From positions 62,001 through 126,000 of the forward strand of contig VWPU01019139.1 in the NCBI GenBank assembly GCA_013398955.1: a stretch of DNA of 64,000 nucleotides. Direction: 5' to 3'. The translations under genes were made by a program, and so were the position numbers. Below the pieces are notes generated by a model, which saw only the letters and a program-made list of their open reading frames with translations, was not told the origin of the DNA and searched no databases. This DNA comes from Callaeas wilsoni. Taxonomy: Eukaryota; Chordata; Aves; Passeriformes; Callaeidae. How positions within the stretch are numbered: the stretch's first letter is position 1; each line of letters opens with the position of its first letter. Below, piece by piece: positions 1-12,560 of this stretch.

Positions 1-1795
1 CTGACGACTTTGGTGTGTTTGTGCTGGAGCTGGCATTGGGGGCAACACAAGTAGGTCCTTAAGTCAAGTCTGGCTTGGCTCTGATACTTTGCTGAGTGCC
101 AGCCAACTCTTTGGATGGAGAAGGAAAAACCTGGGGAGCAGGCAGGAAGGCAAGCTCCCTGGTGGCCCTTGCAGAGGTCTTTTCATTTGAAGCCCAGAGC
201 AGTGTGCTGCAGAAATAAGTTGTCCAGGTCTAGGGTAAATGTTAAGCCTGGAGACAGATGTGGTTGTGAGTACCCAAGGAGCTTCTTCTCCAGAAATGCA
301 TCAAGCATCTCCTGTGGGACTCCAGAGAGCCTGCAGAGGGAAGCTGGAGTGCCTCGTGGGCCCACTATAGCTAATTTCAGGCATGATTTGTAACTACTGT
401 AAGGCTCTTGAACCTGCTTATTGCCCCAGGGGTATGTCTTGTACCTCTTGGGTTGAAAGACTGTTGCTCATGAGCACGAGGCTGCATCTATAGCACCAGG
501 CTTCTTGGTTCTGAATAAGAGAAGAAAGCCATAGGCTCTCACTTTTGTACTTGTGGTGAACAGAGAAATGATATTTTGTTGAATTACTTCTAATTCTCCA
601 GGGTCCATGACTTATTCAAAGGGCCAGTGAAAGGACAGCACGAGCTCATATTCCAGAGGAATGCTGCAGGGTGTCTCAGGTTGGCTGGACTGGAGCTCTG
701 ACCCTCATCTCTAGGACCACAGTCCTCTCCATTAGTTATGTTCCCCTGGACAAATCCAGTGAGATGTAGGTGAACCTGAGCTAAATACAGTTTCTGTAGT
801 CCTTGGCACTTCCTTAGCAGAAGGAAGTTAACCAATGTAGTTTATTAAATGTCTTACAGTTCTTGTTCGGTCATGTTTGTCCATAGCTGACCATCTATTT
901 CCAATATAATTATACTGGAGGGAAGTGGCAGAGTTTGATGCAGCAAGTTCTTTCCGCTGCTCAAAGCCAGGTCTAGGGCTTGGTGCTTAACATGCTGCTG
1001 TGGTACAGACACATCCTTTAAGCATCAAGAAAGAGATGTGGATTGGCTTTTTTTTTCCTTCAAAAAATGACATTTTGAAGTAGGTTAAATCTACTACTTT
1101 TCCACATTTTCTCAGAGAGAGATTTTGTCTGGCTGGTGTACGTGCTTTCCATGAGAAATTATTTATGAGCTCCTCCATCCCTGGTCTAGTCTTCTTGATG
1201 TAACAATAGTAGTTCTGCAGGAATGACCAAGGTTAGTTTTATGGTCTCACTTCAGATGTAGTGTCAAGTTATTCAGCGCTTCGTTTTGTTAGTGCCTGAA
1301 CCAAAAAGCAATTTATCTCAGCAACGTCCTTCAGATTATACCGATATACCATGTTACCAATAAGGCATGCACCTGGCTGCTCCAGTCCCAGAAGAAATCA
1401 ATGTTTCATTTCGGAGATGCCAGTTCTTTCCTCTCCCTCCTTCTGCCATTCTTATGAGAAAAAGCTTTTTTAGTGGACATGGGAGGAAATACAGAAGGAT
1501 TGTGGAAAAAACCTCCTCTACTTCAGCTATGCATCCTGTTCAGTTATGAATCATGAAGAAGCTCACTGAGGGCATGGTTGTCAGGGCTTAAATGGTGAAT
1601 ATATGTGAATGAGATGGGGCATGCTCTTTGTTGGGTTCCATGTAGATGGGTTGGGGAACACCCTTTGCTGGGATCTCCTCCAGATGATGGGCCTAGACTG
1701 CTGCAGTCCTGTAGGGATGTCTGCAGTGTGACCACAGCATTGCTGTCTACTGGGAAAATGCAAAGATGTAGCTCAGTTCCTTGCTCACAGCCAGT
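1..1795. other. Gene-free stretch, nothing recognised
   Basis: No open frame here exceeds about 110 codons and none resembles a known protein. No transposon tail, satellite or RNA gene is visible. The composition is mixed and moderately AT-rich. Short AT-rich patches (for example near 840-930 and 1250-1350) could be functional noncoding DNA but have no distinctive motif cluster. Confidence 0.5.
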
Positions 1796-2245
1796 TATCT
1801 ATCCTGGCACCGGTGTAATTATAATACATACTTTATTGCTTGTCAATATTTTAACCTTTCTGACACATTATCCCCTATGGCAACTGAGCAGCCTTAATAA
1901 TATAGCCGATAATTATCCTCCTGGTGAATAAAGTTATCACTAGGGCCCTGTATAAATCACATGGAAAACATGATGGATTTCAATGGCTGGCCATCACATA
2001 AATGGGAAGAGGCACAGATTGTGACATCTTAATGGAGAAGGTAATAAAACCAACAATAAAGTCATTTATAATATAGGCAATGATTTTCAGGCTTTTCTAT
2101 TTGTTTTCATGCTAATAGAAGATAAATGTCATATTAGAAACAAGACCTGAAATTTCTATTAAAAATATTTGGGAAATGTCATTAAATATCAGCAATTCCC
2201 AATGCAAGAAGTGGCAGCATGGGTCTTAATTCCCTGTCTTAATTA
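1796..2245. promoter_or_regulatory. Candidate conserved noncoding element (AT-rich, homeodomain-site rich)
   Basis: The base composition shifts abruptly to AT-rich for about 450 bp. The block contains TAATTA at 1816-1821, a second ATAATTAT-type site near 1909, several ATAAA/CAATAAA runs and a TGTCA-type site near 2130. It holds no open frame of note. In vertebrate gene deserts such blocks usually mark deeply conserved enhancers; that role is inferred from composition and motifs only, and no alignment was made. Confidence 0.4.
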
Positions 2246-5200
2246 CCTGTATGAGGTTCTTAGAACCAAAGTGTCCTTGTGGTCAGCAACTACCCCTCAC
2301 TTTTGTAGGGAGTGAGATGTGTGGTGCCTCAGTGGGAGGAAGCCTCTTGGCCACTGGTGGAAAGCAGGACAGCAATCCTGCCAGGGATCCTGAGTTGGGT
2401 ACATCATGGCTGTTTCATAAGGCTGCAGGTTTCCTAAGAAATCCAAGCTGTCATTCTGAGCAAAGAACAAGACTTCAGCACAGGTGTGAGAAAGCCCTGC
2501 AGCAGTACTGGAGTGGTGAGAAAGGGAGGGTGCAGTATAGTGTGGACAAAGGTCTAAGATACACTCACTAGGAACACATGAAGGACAGGTGTTGGCACCT
2601 GTAAGCTACCTGTCAGTGTTACTGGTTGGTCCTCTGGATTGCATGCTATGAAAGTGAATGTGTGCAGCCTTCAACATTTATACTTCACACTAACTAAAGG
2701 TTTGGACGAGTGAGTGAGCCATGATGGGACTCTGGAGTGAGCAGGAGTGTTCTGGGGAACGCCTGCAGCTCCCTGGGTGAGACTAGGGTAACAACCACCC
2801 GAGAGCAGTGCTCTGTGCTGAGCAGGTGCTGGGGGCTGAACAGATGGAGGCTTGTGTGCTGCTTCCCAGCAAAGTGGGGTGCTCGTCCTGTGCACTGGCT
2901 GCTTGCAGAGACAGCACTGCCATGCCTGGGAGAGCAGGAACAGCTCTTCTCAGTGAGCAGCCTGGCCTGGCCTGGCCTGGCCTGGCTCTGGAGGATGTCC
3001 TCAGCAGTGATTAGTGTGAGGATGTCCCTGGGATGCAGGCTGGGGAAAGGGTGGGGAAGGGAAAGTGGTGGAAATTGTATTTGTCTGTGCTTAACATTCT
3101 CAGTTCATTCTCTTGCATTTCTTCTAAACAAGCACTTTGAGGTCTGAGCCCCAGTGCCTCTAATCTAGTGAGCACCTTATTGATCAAGTCTTGCCGTTTG
3201 GTCCCCTGAGCTGCCTTGTGTTGCACAAAAGGGATAAATTACTCCTTATACTTTAAAGAGTAAGAATGTTTCTGGTGCATGTAGACCCATATGATAAATA
3301 CAGAGGCACGGTGGGATGAGAATAGCAAAAACCAGAGGGATAATTAACAGCTGGAACACCACAAACCAGTTCCCAAGCCCAAGCCCTGGAGGAACATGAT
3401 ACATTCATCATGCTGCTCTCTGGGCTGATGCTACAGCTCTGGGATGTGAGGTATTGAAGTATAGTCTCCAGAAAATATTGTTTGGGGAATGTTGAGGAGA
3501 GCTGGTAAACAATGTGCTGGAAGGTGACAGATATGTTTGCAGCTTCATACAGGGCTATCACAATAAAAAGAGCCATGAGGGGTTTTCCCATCTCTGCCTG
3601 CCTGTCAGATGTGGCAGCAAGCAGGCTGCCAGGCTTCAGTGGGGGATGGCAGACCCAGCAGCCAGTGGACTTGCTTTCTTCTGATGCCTATTTTCTTTAA
3701 AATATTATTTTGTTACTGTGTGAAATGCTAACGATGGCTGAGGAATCTCAAGCTTAATGAAGCAGCATCTGTGATTCAGCTGCTGTAGAAAACAACATGT
3801 AGAGGGCTCTTAACACTGGATTTGGACTTAGTCTGGCCTGGACATCCCTTCTGGGCTCTCCTGCCCTCAGTGTGGTTGTTACGGAGGATGGCACAGAGGC
3901 TCCCAGCTCAGAGCTGCTGCCCACACAATCAGGGCACAGCCAGTGTATCAGGAGGTGCACCTCAGTCACCCAGAGGTGGGGAAGGTGAAGGCAGCTATAA
4001 TCTGCTTTGGAAGATGCTTTCATTTCTATCCCCTTTCTTCACAGGAAGTCACTCACAAGACTTCAATCTAGGATGACACTTCATTCCTACAAACCTGTAA
4101 CAAGTCATGGCAGTGTCCCCCGAATTGAGCTCACGGCACGCTCAGGGGCTGCCTCCTCTGGAGTGTCGGCCCGAGTGCAGGGCATACCTATGAGCCAGCA
4201 GTAAAGCACACACCAAGGTAAGGAAGGGAGAATACTGTGTTCTCTCTCAAATGCCACATTCCCCTGGCAGCACAAACTAGGCGCTTGCTTACTTCATTGA
4301 TTAAATGGGGGACTCCCACAGCTGCAGTAACCAGAGGTGTATGTGCACAGGGAATAAACAGGATCAATGGTCAGATTTTGTTTGTGTAACGATGAAAGGG
4401 GAAGTTTGAAGGTGGTCTACTACCTGTTAAAAAAACCCACAAGAATCAAAAAGAAAGAAGAAGACACACAGACTCGATTACATAGCAAAGTCTGCAACAG
4501 CATTATGCTGCTTCTAGAGGGATTTTCCTGCACATGCAGTGAGTGCTCCCAGCAGTATTGGAGCGCATGGATGGCTGGTAAAGATGCATCAGATGCTTTC
4601 TGCAGAAGATGTGGCATTTAAGGTTATTCCATCCTTGCCAATGTGCCACCCTCAACGGGTATGTGTGAGAACAGGTATGGCAATAGAAATACTGCTCAAG
4701 AAATCTTGACTGCATGGGAGGTCCTGAGCCCGAGAGCTCTGAGTCACCTGCTCCATTAGCTGCTGTTCAGCTTACAGCTCCTGGGTTCCTCATGGCATCA
4801 GAGCGGGAGAGTGCGGGTCCGCCTGTCCTGGCTGGCTGGCTGACAGAGGGGAGCTGTCGTGGTGGAGAGCTGGGCACCCACCCACCCATGGTACCCCAGC
4901 AGTGGGCAGCCAGGGTTGTGTCAGGGGGCTGCAGCGGGGCAGCTTCTTCCCCTCCAGCATGAGCTGACTAAGGCAGCAGCACTTATGGGCTCTGCTCCTG
5001 CTTCAGAGAAGTGCTGTGACTACACAACAAACATAAAGTCACAGAATCACCATCAAAACCTAAAGTAAAGAATTAGGCTCATAAAAAATGTGTCACCTGA
5101 ACGAAGAGAAGAGTTATGGTTTTCCATTCTCCCTCTTGGAGTCAAGAGGAGATTGTGCCATGATAGAAGAAGCCTGAGGAGCTGACAGTGGCCAGGCCAG

Positions 5201-6944
5201 AGGATTTCACTGCCCCTGGAGAGGCCCTTTCAGAGTTATTAGTCATATGTTTGTATTTAGTGCACTGATTAGGGCCAGGACTTGTAGACAGCCACTAACA
5301 CTGCATGTGAATTGGCTTAAGCATTATTATGTACAACCATCATCAGCTCTGCTCCCCAGGAAGATTGATACACTGAGTGAATCTTCTCAAGCTACTTCTG
5401 AAAAGATTCACGACACTGCGGTGAAAGTGGCTTCCAATGGGAACCCCTGTATACTGATGTCAGCATATATTTTATTCCCCCTGACTACAAGGGCTGGTTA
5501 GGTTATGAGCCTCTCACTGAAATGGAGTGCATACAATTGGCAGATAATTGGTTCTTTTCCTTGTAGGCTGATGAAGGTATGATTCACCCCTTACTCCCCC
5601 AAGAGCAGCAGGCACAATGCCATGGCTTACTTATCTCTCATCCAGGTGCTCAGCCTTGCTTTCCTTTCCACCTGACATGTGCTGAGGGGATGCCCCAAGA
5701 GCAGAGGGCAGGAAGCAGCTGCTGAGCATAGATTTAACCCTGGGCTCGCTGCCTGAGCCAGCAGCGGGGCTGCAGGACTGCACAGGTTTGTAGGGTGCTG
5801 GTCCAGGTAGGCTTGGGATGGTGTGGCCGATTCAGCTGTGGAGTGATGCTGAAATCAGGCTGCTGTGAGCACTGGTCCTTGGCACGTGCTGCATCCCAGC
5901 TTCTGGCCTTTGTCCCTTGGACCATGTAGTTGCTTTCTGCTGTGGCAGAAATGTGTCACAGCTGTTGCTCATGCTGGTGCTGCTTATTGCAGAGGACATG
6001 TGGAACCCTTCAAATCTCAAGCTGATTGTATCTGGCTGCAGTTGAAGGCTCAGGAGGCCTTGGGAAAAAGTGTCTCTTTGCCCCCTACTTGCCTCCCTGT
6101 CTGATTTGATCTTACCAAGGGGCCATGGTGTATCGTGAAAATCTCCCTGCTCCCAGCTGAGCAGTCAAAGAGAAGCACTGGATGTCCATCTTCCTCCTTT
6201 GGCCTTGTCCTCATCTGGATACTGACCCTCTCCCCAACACTGATCCTATCTCCTCTGCTAGACGTCCTTGGTGTGCAAAACATGGCTCCTCTGTCCCCAT
6301 ATTCTAGAGTGGGACTGAGAAGTGCTGCTGCTTGGAGCCATCCTGTTGCTTGTTCCTCATCTCCTTGCAGTTTTGTACAGCATCTTCACCCAATGTGAGA
6401 GGACACTGGGGGGGAAGTGGCATAGGATGGTGGGAATGCTGCCACTGGGAAGGCTGTGGATCCCAGGCAGCAGAGGCTTCAGTGGTTGCTGCTGCTCTGC
6501 ACGGCTGTTTGGCCATGTCAGCATCAGCTTTGTTGTCTGTTTACGTTTGCTGGTTAAAATTTTCTCTTAGGTCTTTCCTGTAGGAAGAAAATCTGTTCAT
6601 TTATCCTGTGCCCTGAGTGCTTTTTCTTGCGGTGGGGAGGGCAATGCTGAGATGCTCTGGGACGATCTGTGGCACAGCTACCTGGTTCCTAGTCCTAGCT
6701 CCCCCTCGCCCCATTTGCTCCCTTCTGCAGTGTTCCCATGCCCTAGTTTTCCAGGAATGGAAGTGAATGCAGCTTTTGGAGGAGTCGGGCTTCTGGGTGC
6801 CCATCTGCCTGGGTCAAATGGTGCTCTGGGAGCAGCACTGCTGTCGCCTGTGGGGCAGAGCCGGGATGTGAGTGAATACTTGCTGTTCTTCAGAATCAGG
6901 CTGAGGTCTGCAAGTTTAAGCATGGGTAAATGTTTCATGAACAT
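2246..6944. other. Gene-free stretch with one short pentamer repeat
   Basis: Several overlapping open frames of 60-136 codons lie on both strands, but they share the same DNA in different frames and have no recognisable domain. The most protein-like text around 3250-3590 (minus) and 6135-6580 (plus) is hydrophobic without any family match. The GC content is moderate and no LINE or LTR tail is visible. The AT-rich patch around 5030-5110 is too short to call. Confidence 0.5.
2961..2985. repeat. Short tandem repeat (CCTGG)5
   Basis: Five perfect copies of the pentamer CCTGG run from 2961 to 2985. It is a minor microsatellite with no apparent role. Confidence 0.95.
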
Positions 6945-7320
6945 TTTTGGGCTTTGGCTGTTTATTTTTAACCCCAGATGCATAGTCCTGTAATTAATTC
7001 AAATTTTAAAACTAGTTACTAATTAGTGTTATAATGCCAATGCCAACTCTATCAGAACTCCAATTACCAGTGCCCATAGGCAATGCTCACTGTCTCAGTC
7101 AGAAGAAAAATCTTTTCAGGTATACAAAAATAGCTAAATGCCTGAGGTTTGTCCCTGTGAGTAGCCATATTTAAATCAACTTTTCAGAAACCTTTTTTCT
7201 ATTACAGCAACTTGAGAGAATCCATCTTTAATAAGTTATAATAAAAAAATACAATATTATGTGTATATTAAGCAGTCTGCTTGATCTATTTGTTAATGTA
7301 ACTCTAAATAATTGCCAGAT
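6945..7320. promoter_or_regulatory. Candidate conserved noncoding element (AT-rich)
   Basis: An AT-rich block with TAATTAATT at 6991-6999, AATTAG near 7020 and long A/T runs near 7200-7260. Open frames stop here. It ends where the composition returns to mixed. The regulatory role is inferred; an AT-rich neutral stretch remains possible because the block near 7230-7270 is close to simple sequence. Confidence 0.3.
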
Positions 7321-7574
7321 CTATGGGTGAGGTACTTGCCTGTAGGCAAAGGAAGTGCAGTCCCAGGAGATCCATGGGAATGAAACCAACTTAAATTGTA
7401 ACACTGCTGCTGTAGCTTCTCTCGTGGTACCTGGCAGGTCATGGATAGGTTTGCCACAGCGGTCTCCGCCCAGGACTCCACCCCAAGGCTTGCAAGTCCT
7501 GCTCAGTAGGAGCACAGCAGGCTTGAGCAGCATTGCAGTGTTTTGCTTCACGGCAACATGGAAGAAACTGATGT

Positions 7575-7690
7575 TTTTAATGGTTTCCATTTTTCTGCCA
7601 ATTAATTTGCAAGACACATAGACATGAAGCTGAATTAATCAAGACTGAACAGACGGGCATATTAAAAAAGCAACTCTGACAAGAGAAGGA
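7575..7690. promoter_or_regulatory. Small candidate regulatory element
   Basis: A short AT-rich segment with CCAATTAATTTGC around 7598-7610 and GAATTAATC around 7633-7641, giving two closely spaced homeodomain-type cores. This is weak evidence on its own. Confidence 0.25.
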
Positions 7691-7699
7691 TTTCCTTCT

Positions 7700-10065
7700 T
7701 TGGTCCATGACAGCTTCACTGGTGAGCCAGACACTCCATACTGGACATACAGCTCATCCTATGCATGTAGGAGCATTTCACCTGCATCTGAGGGGACTTT
7801 CCATGATTTATATGATGGTTATGGTGCATGGTCCCTTCAGACTAAGGCCAGCGTAGAGAGGGGTTGCTGCTGCTCCACTGTCTGGACACATGCCCAGGCC
7901 TGCCCTTGGCACAGCACGCTCAGAGTATGTGCCCAGGCTGGAGTCAGTGCTTCCAGCAGACCCTCGCTCCTTTCCCCTCACCACAAGTGTTAGAGCAACT
8001 CCTGCTCTCTGTGGGGCCTCAAGGTTACCATGGCTGTCCTGCATGTGGCTCTTCTCCATGTCACAAGGTACTTCCAGTGTTCCTGGAGGACTGGTGATGG
8101 AAGAGCCAGGCTGCCAGGACAGGGTGGTACACTGTGGTGATGGAGCTGGCTGGCAGCACCATCTGTAACCTGCAGGGAGGGAGGGCCAGCCCTCTTGGGC
8201 AGGCTTTTGGAGAAAGGGGCATGCATGCTGCCAGGCTTCAGGTGAGAACAGGACTGTTACAAATATTTCCCACGTTGAATGAAGATATAACACACTGGTT
8301 ATGGACTAGATTGGATGCTTGGTCTAGTAGCCTATAGAGGTCAAGCTTGTGGTGCTTAGGGGTCTGCTCCACACCCCACAAGTTTTTCAAGGAGGGAGGA
8401 GCCTTTCATCACAGAAGACCCTGCTCAGAAAGAAGCAGCAACAGTGCAGCACTTTGTGCAGCAGCTGATGGGGGGGTGACCTCATCTGCAGCAGAACAAT
8501 CTGAGACACAGGAGAAAGTGATTCAGTGATCCAGGCTGGTGCAGACCATCTGAAAATGAGATCACATTTGAATTGCAAGACACATACTCTGCTTCCTTGG
8601 CTGGGTATCCATCTCCTGGAGTGTCTGTCTGAGAGGCAATGATTGGTGAGGGTCACCTCAACAAAGCCAATGCCTCCAGTAGTGGATAAACCTGTGCAGT
8701 AGAGACGTCAGCCAGGAGTCTGTGTGCCATTCTCCCTGAGAGCAAAGTGAAATGGAGTGTTAGCTACCACTGACAAATGTAGGGCAAGGCACACTGGAAT
8801 GACCAATCTGAATCCTTTGTGTACCATATAGAGTCTGAATTCAGTGCAGCATTATTGCAGGCAAGCAAGGAAACTGGTCAGGGTACACCAGAAGTCAAAA
8901 TATGAAACATTGCGTAAGCATTCACAGGAAATGTGATAAGACACAGTATTCGGTGCATCCCACCTTCATGTCAATGGCTCCTCCACTCTTGCTCTGCATA
9001 GCAAGTCCTTGATCATTTCCCTCTCCAAAAGACACTGCAGGCTGAATGAGGGGGAGAGGGGGTCAACAAAACTGATGGAAAATAAATGTGCTTTGGCTGA
9101 CTTGGGCAAGATCAAGTATAAAAGGGGACATGGGAGAAGACACAGCACCTCTGTTTAGAGGATGTAATGTCCTGGCAGCACACCATCACATGTGGAGTGT
9201 GTGTGTGTGGGTTATGCGACAGTGCGTTCAGAAGGTTTTTCCTAGATACACTGGCTAAAGAGAAACTGGCCTCTGAAAGGCACTGGTTACTTCTAAGCAA
9301 AGAAATCTACTTTATGAACATAAAACTTTTGCAAACTGCTGTCCAAACATTGTTTCATCCATCACGACATGCAGCCAGTTAATCCAATGCTCTTCTTTCT
9401 TCTCCTGAAAACTTCTCATAGCCAGGGGAACATGCACCAACATCTTTGCTACCAGACTGGTGGCAAGTTGTTGCCATTCACTTTGTCACAGCAAGATGCC
9501 TCATTTTCAGTATCACCAATCACTTTTATGACATCACCCACAAAATATTCCACTTGCTTTTCTCCATCATGCACAATGAACACAGGAAATCCCTTTCAGG
9601 AAGACCAGGAGAGTCCTGATCTCAGATCACTTCCCAGTGAGTCCACCAAGGACATCTTGATTAAAGAGGGAACCTCACTATTTTCCTTTCCCCCTGAGGA
9701 TGCAGTTTGATGGTAGGTATTGCCACTGTAATGCTCTGCTGGTTTGTGTATTCAGAGTGCGTGTGTGCTCTCCACAGCTGATGAAAGACATAAAGTTGCC
9801 TCTGTTGCAGTACAGAACATGTCTCACCAGAAGCAAATGTGTATGTGTAGCCTCTTCAGGATAATTCTGGAGAAGATTTGGAGTTCGTTTGTATCAGACA
9901 CCTCTTTCTTCATAGAGAAACAATGTTTTTTTCTGGCCAAATTATATTTTTTAATAATTGTGGATATGTGCCTGTGTGACAGTGCCATAAAGAAGCACAG
10001 TTTAGAAACAACTTGTTCCTAAGTTGCTGTAACCCATCCAAGGAAAGGCTGGTTCATCTTGTTCA
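7700..10065. other. Gene-free stretch, nothing recognised
   Basis: Overlapping open frames (up to 161 codons on the minus strand at 7808-8293) are rich in Pro, Ser, Cys and Gly and match no family. A short (GT)6 tract lies at 9197-9209. The segment 8690-8960 has the texture of an old, unrecognisable repeat but no diagnostic motif. An AT-rich patch at 9890-10020 carries no clear site cluster. Confidence 0.5.
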
Positions 10066-10440
10066 CCTGTTCATCAGCCCATTAATACTTCCTGCATATC
10101 TCCTGCACTGTGTTTGACAAAAGGTATCAAAAATGATCACAGCTTGCTTTGCTGGAGACTTTATCATTTATCCATCAGATACACCAGTAAGCCCTACATT
10201 GTCCCCACAGCCTCCCTTCCCTGTGTTGTAAAGAGCATTGCCTGACCTCTCCTGTCCTGTACCTCAACAGTGATGACAACACAGTTACCTGTATTCTGCG
10301 AGCTGGAGATACCTGTTGTCATGAACTTGGGGTTTTGGAAGTGCTCCCTGGTGAAGATCACTGGAACACAGGGATTTATTTGGATGGCAATAATTGAGAA
10401 GCTCATTTTATTCCAGTAAGAATCTTTCAACTGCAATCAA
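10066..10440. promoter_or_regulatory. Candidate conserved noncoding element
   Basis: Two AT-richer sub-blocks (10080-10195 and 10340-10440) include ATTAATA, TATCA/GATAA-like sites, and a TTTATT-GGCAATAATTGAG stretch near 10376-10398. No open frame is convincing. The role is inferred from texture only. Confidence 0.25.
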
Positions 10441-10838
10441 TTCACATGCCATCCCAAATAGTGGAGGTCAGCAGAGCACGGCAAGTGTCTCAGCAAGTGC
10501 TGTTGACAATGTTAAAATGCAGTAAACAGAGAGCTGTGCCTCTGCATGAGAGGGTGCACATTAATCCTTGTTTGGAGAGTGTGTGATTGGCAGACTCAGT
10601 TCCTTTAGGATCTTTCTGATGGAAAATGCTTCATATTTCCTTAGTTTTGACTTATCTACTTTTGTTGGCATGCCGTGGTGGCAGGACTGTCCAGGACTGC
10701 TGGCACCTTCTCAAGACATCTCCTCAAAATGTGTCAGGCACCTAAGAGCTGAGTGTGCTTGCCACTATCCCTGCTAAGGCCTCCTCCTTGTGCTGCCAGT
10801 GTGCAGTGCTCTGGAATATAAAACATGAAACTAATTAA

Positions 10839-10884
10839 GTAGATTAATTAGCTAATGTTTGCACAGGACCTGGAAAATATAAAG
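10839..10884. repeat. Direct repeat unit 1 (46 bp, about 80% to unit 2)
   Basis: First unit of the imperfect tandem pair. The 5' half, containing TTAATTA, is almost identical to the other unit, while the 3' half is diverged. Confidence 0.8.
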
Positions 10885-10906
10885 AACTATATAATTGCTA
10901 AGTACA

Positions 10907-10952
10907 GTAGATTAATTAGTTAATGTTTACCCAGTGCTTTGTAAATGTAAAG
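10907..10952. repeat. Direct repeat unit 2 (46 bp, about 80% to unit 1)
   Basis: Second unit of the pair, separated from the first by 22 bp of unrelated AT-rich sequence. Confidence 0.8.
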
Positions 10953-11000
10953 GCATCACGGCAGTGCTTGGTATTATACTTAATTAAGTTTTCACTCTGT

Positions 11001-12319
11001 GATGCCCTGCCCCAGTTCTGCGGCAGGACCGTGGTCTTCTGTCCGCTGGCAGCTGTGTGCTGCTGTTTCTCTGGCCCTGCTCCCTCCCGGCCCTGTGTGC
11101 CCAGGCATGAGGCTATGTACGGAGGCGTGCCAAAAGCCGTGCTTGGCGTGAGCCACTGATGCTCTGGGTAGTCAATGAGGGAGCAATGTTACTCTGCTGA
11201 GCGTGTGAGGAGCATTTCATATCCAGGCAGCACTGAGCAAATTTGTGCTGCAGGGACATGGTCTGACCCTGCACTGCTGCATCCTTCCTGAGGGGTTCAG
11301 GAGCAGCTCCAGTGCCTGTGGCCGTAGCTTTGTGGGAGGAGGCTCAAGAATGTGCTGTGTCCGTGGAAGATCCAAGTCCAACGAGTGCTGGCAGCTGGGA
11401 GCTCAGGCAGTCAGGCAGGCTGCTGTAATGACTGCCTTTGACACATTCTTCATCTGCCGTAGAGCAGTGTCTCTGCCATCTGCTGTCACTTCACACTTGG
11501 AGATGGGCTTCCCAGTGCCTTCCCCCACTTCTGTTCATCTCTCATTTTGCGTTTTGGTCTTTGCAGAGAGAAGAAATGCATGAAGAACAGGAGGCTGATA
11601 GGAAGGGAATGGGAAGGGAGTGCAGTCCTTCCCTGGATGGCAGCCAGGACCTCCCAGCTGGCACTGGGGAACTGCTGTCTGCAGTCCATGCCCTGCCTTC
11701 ACAGGGAGCTGTGCTGGCCTGGCCACAGGCTCAAAACTGACTGACAGGGTGCAGAGGAAAGAGCCAAGAGGAGCTCACTTCATCTGCTGAGAAAGCAGGT
11801 CTGCCTTCAGCTGTTCGTGCAGGTGCTTGTAGGACTGTGACTGGTTGTGAGTTTGGGCAGCCGTCCTTGCCACATGCTGGGCTGTGTTCATTCATGGACT
11901 CTGCTCGCAGGACCGTGAGGTTTTCTGTCATCAACTCCTTGGTGAAAACAGGCTTTGTGAAATAGCTGGGAGGTGAAAGCACAGAACTTGCCTATTAGCT
12001 ATATCTTTGATTTATTCCAAAACTTTCCTCCTCAGGTTCAGTGGATGGAGGTGTGGAGAAGTCTGAAGCAAGGAGGGAAGCAGAGTGCCAGGCAGGGGAG
12101 GCCCGGAGCATGCAGGCAGTCCCAGTCCTGCTGCCCTGTGAATGCTCTGTAATGCCTGCATGCCAGGCAAGAGGGAGTGACTTCAAAGAATGTCTTTATT
12201 AGGGTACACTGCTTAGCATCAAAGAAATGTCAGGGCTGCTCTACACTGAGTCTGCCTGCGGCACTAAACTAGCCTGTCATTCAAGCAGTCTGAGTACAAA
12301 CCACAACTGCTGACAGAGC
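11001..12319. other. Gene-free, GC-moderate stretch
   Basis: Open frames of 60-112 codons overlap on both strands around 11245-11744 and have no recognisable domain. No repeat tail is seen. Nothing supports an exon: no frame continues past its local open segment with conserved-looking text. Confidence 0.5.
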
Positions 12320-12560
12320 CCTGGAAAAATTTATTTTTCCACATCTAATTGCCCTTTTTGCTTTGTAAACATAAAGGTTGAAGCTTAAACTCTGACAGCT
12401 CCAGTAGCCTTTTGCTTAACTCCTTAAAAAAAATGACATTCAGCATGTTAAATTTTGCTTTTACCTGCAGCCTGAAATCTCACAAAATCTGCACAATATT
12501 TTTTTAAAGATCATTGGTGCATTTCAGTACTCACTTTGGCAAAAATCCTTCAGCTCACAA
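12320..12560. promoter_or_regulatory. Candidate conserved noncoding element (AT-rich)
   Basis: An AT-rich block with TTTATTTTTCC, CTAATTGCC, TTTGTAAACATAAAG (forkhead-like TGTAAACA near 12364) and TGACATT. It is free of long open frames. The forkhead-type core is seen directly; function is inferred. Confidence 0.3.

Larger units (their letters stand above)
10826..11000. promoter_or_regulatory. Candidate element containing a tandem-duplicated TTAATTA segment
   Basis: A 46-bp segment at 10839-10884 recurs at 10907-10952, offset by 68 bp, with about 37 of 46 positions identical. Each copy begins with the same 13 bases and contains TTAATTA (10844-10850 and 10912-10918) followed by TAATGTTT. Further CTAATTAAG and CTTAATTAAG cores lie just outside, near 10831 and 10979. 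The shared part is concentrated on the homeodomain-type core, consistent with a duplicated binding-site module. Neutral tandem duplication is the alternative. Confidence 0.5.

Noticed and set aside
7230..7270. A/T-rich run as a possible poly-A tail of a retrotransposed copy
   Set aside because: No upstream processed-gene or LINE text and no flanking duplication.
8690..8960. Possible old LTR or DNA transposon
   Set aside because: Texture only; no terminal motif or family text that I can recognise.
9470..9600. Minus-strand reading with protein-like text (GFPVFIVHDGEKQVEYFVG)
   Set aside because: Only about 45 codons between stops, no family I can name, and no further exon-like text around it; short plausible-looking text is expected by chance in 64 kb.
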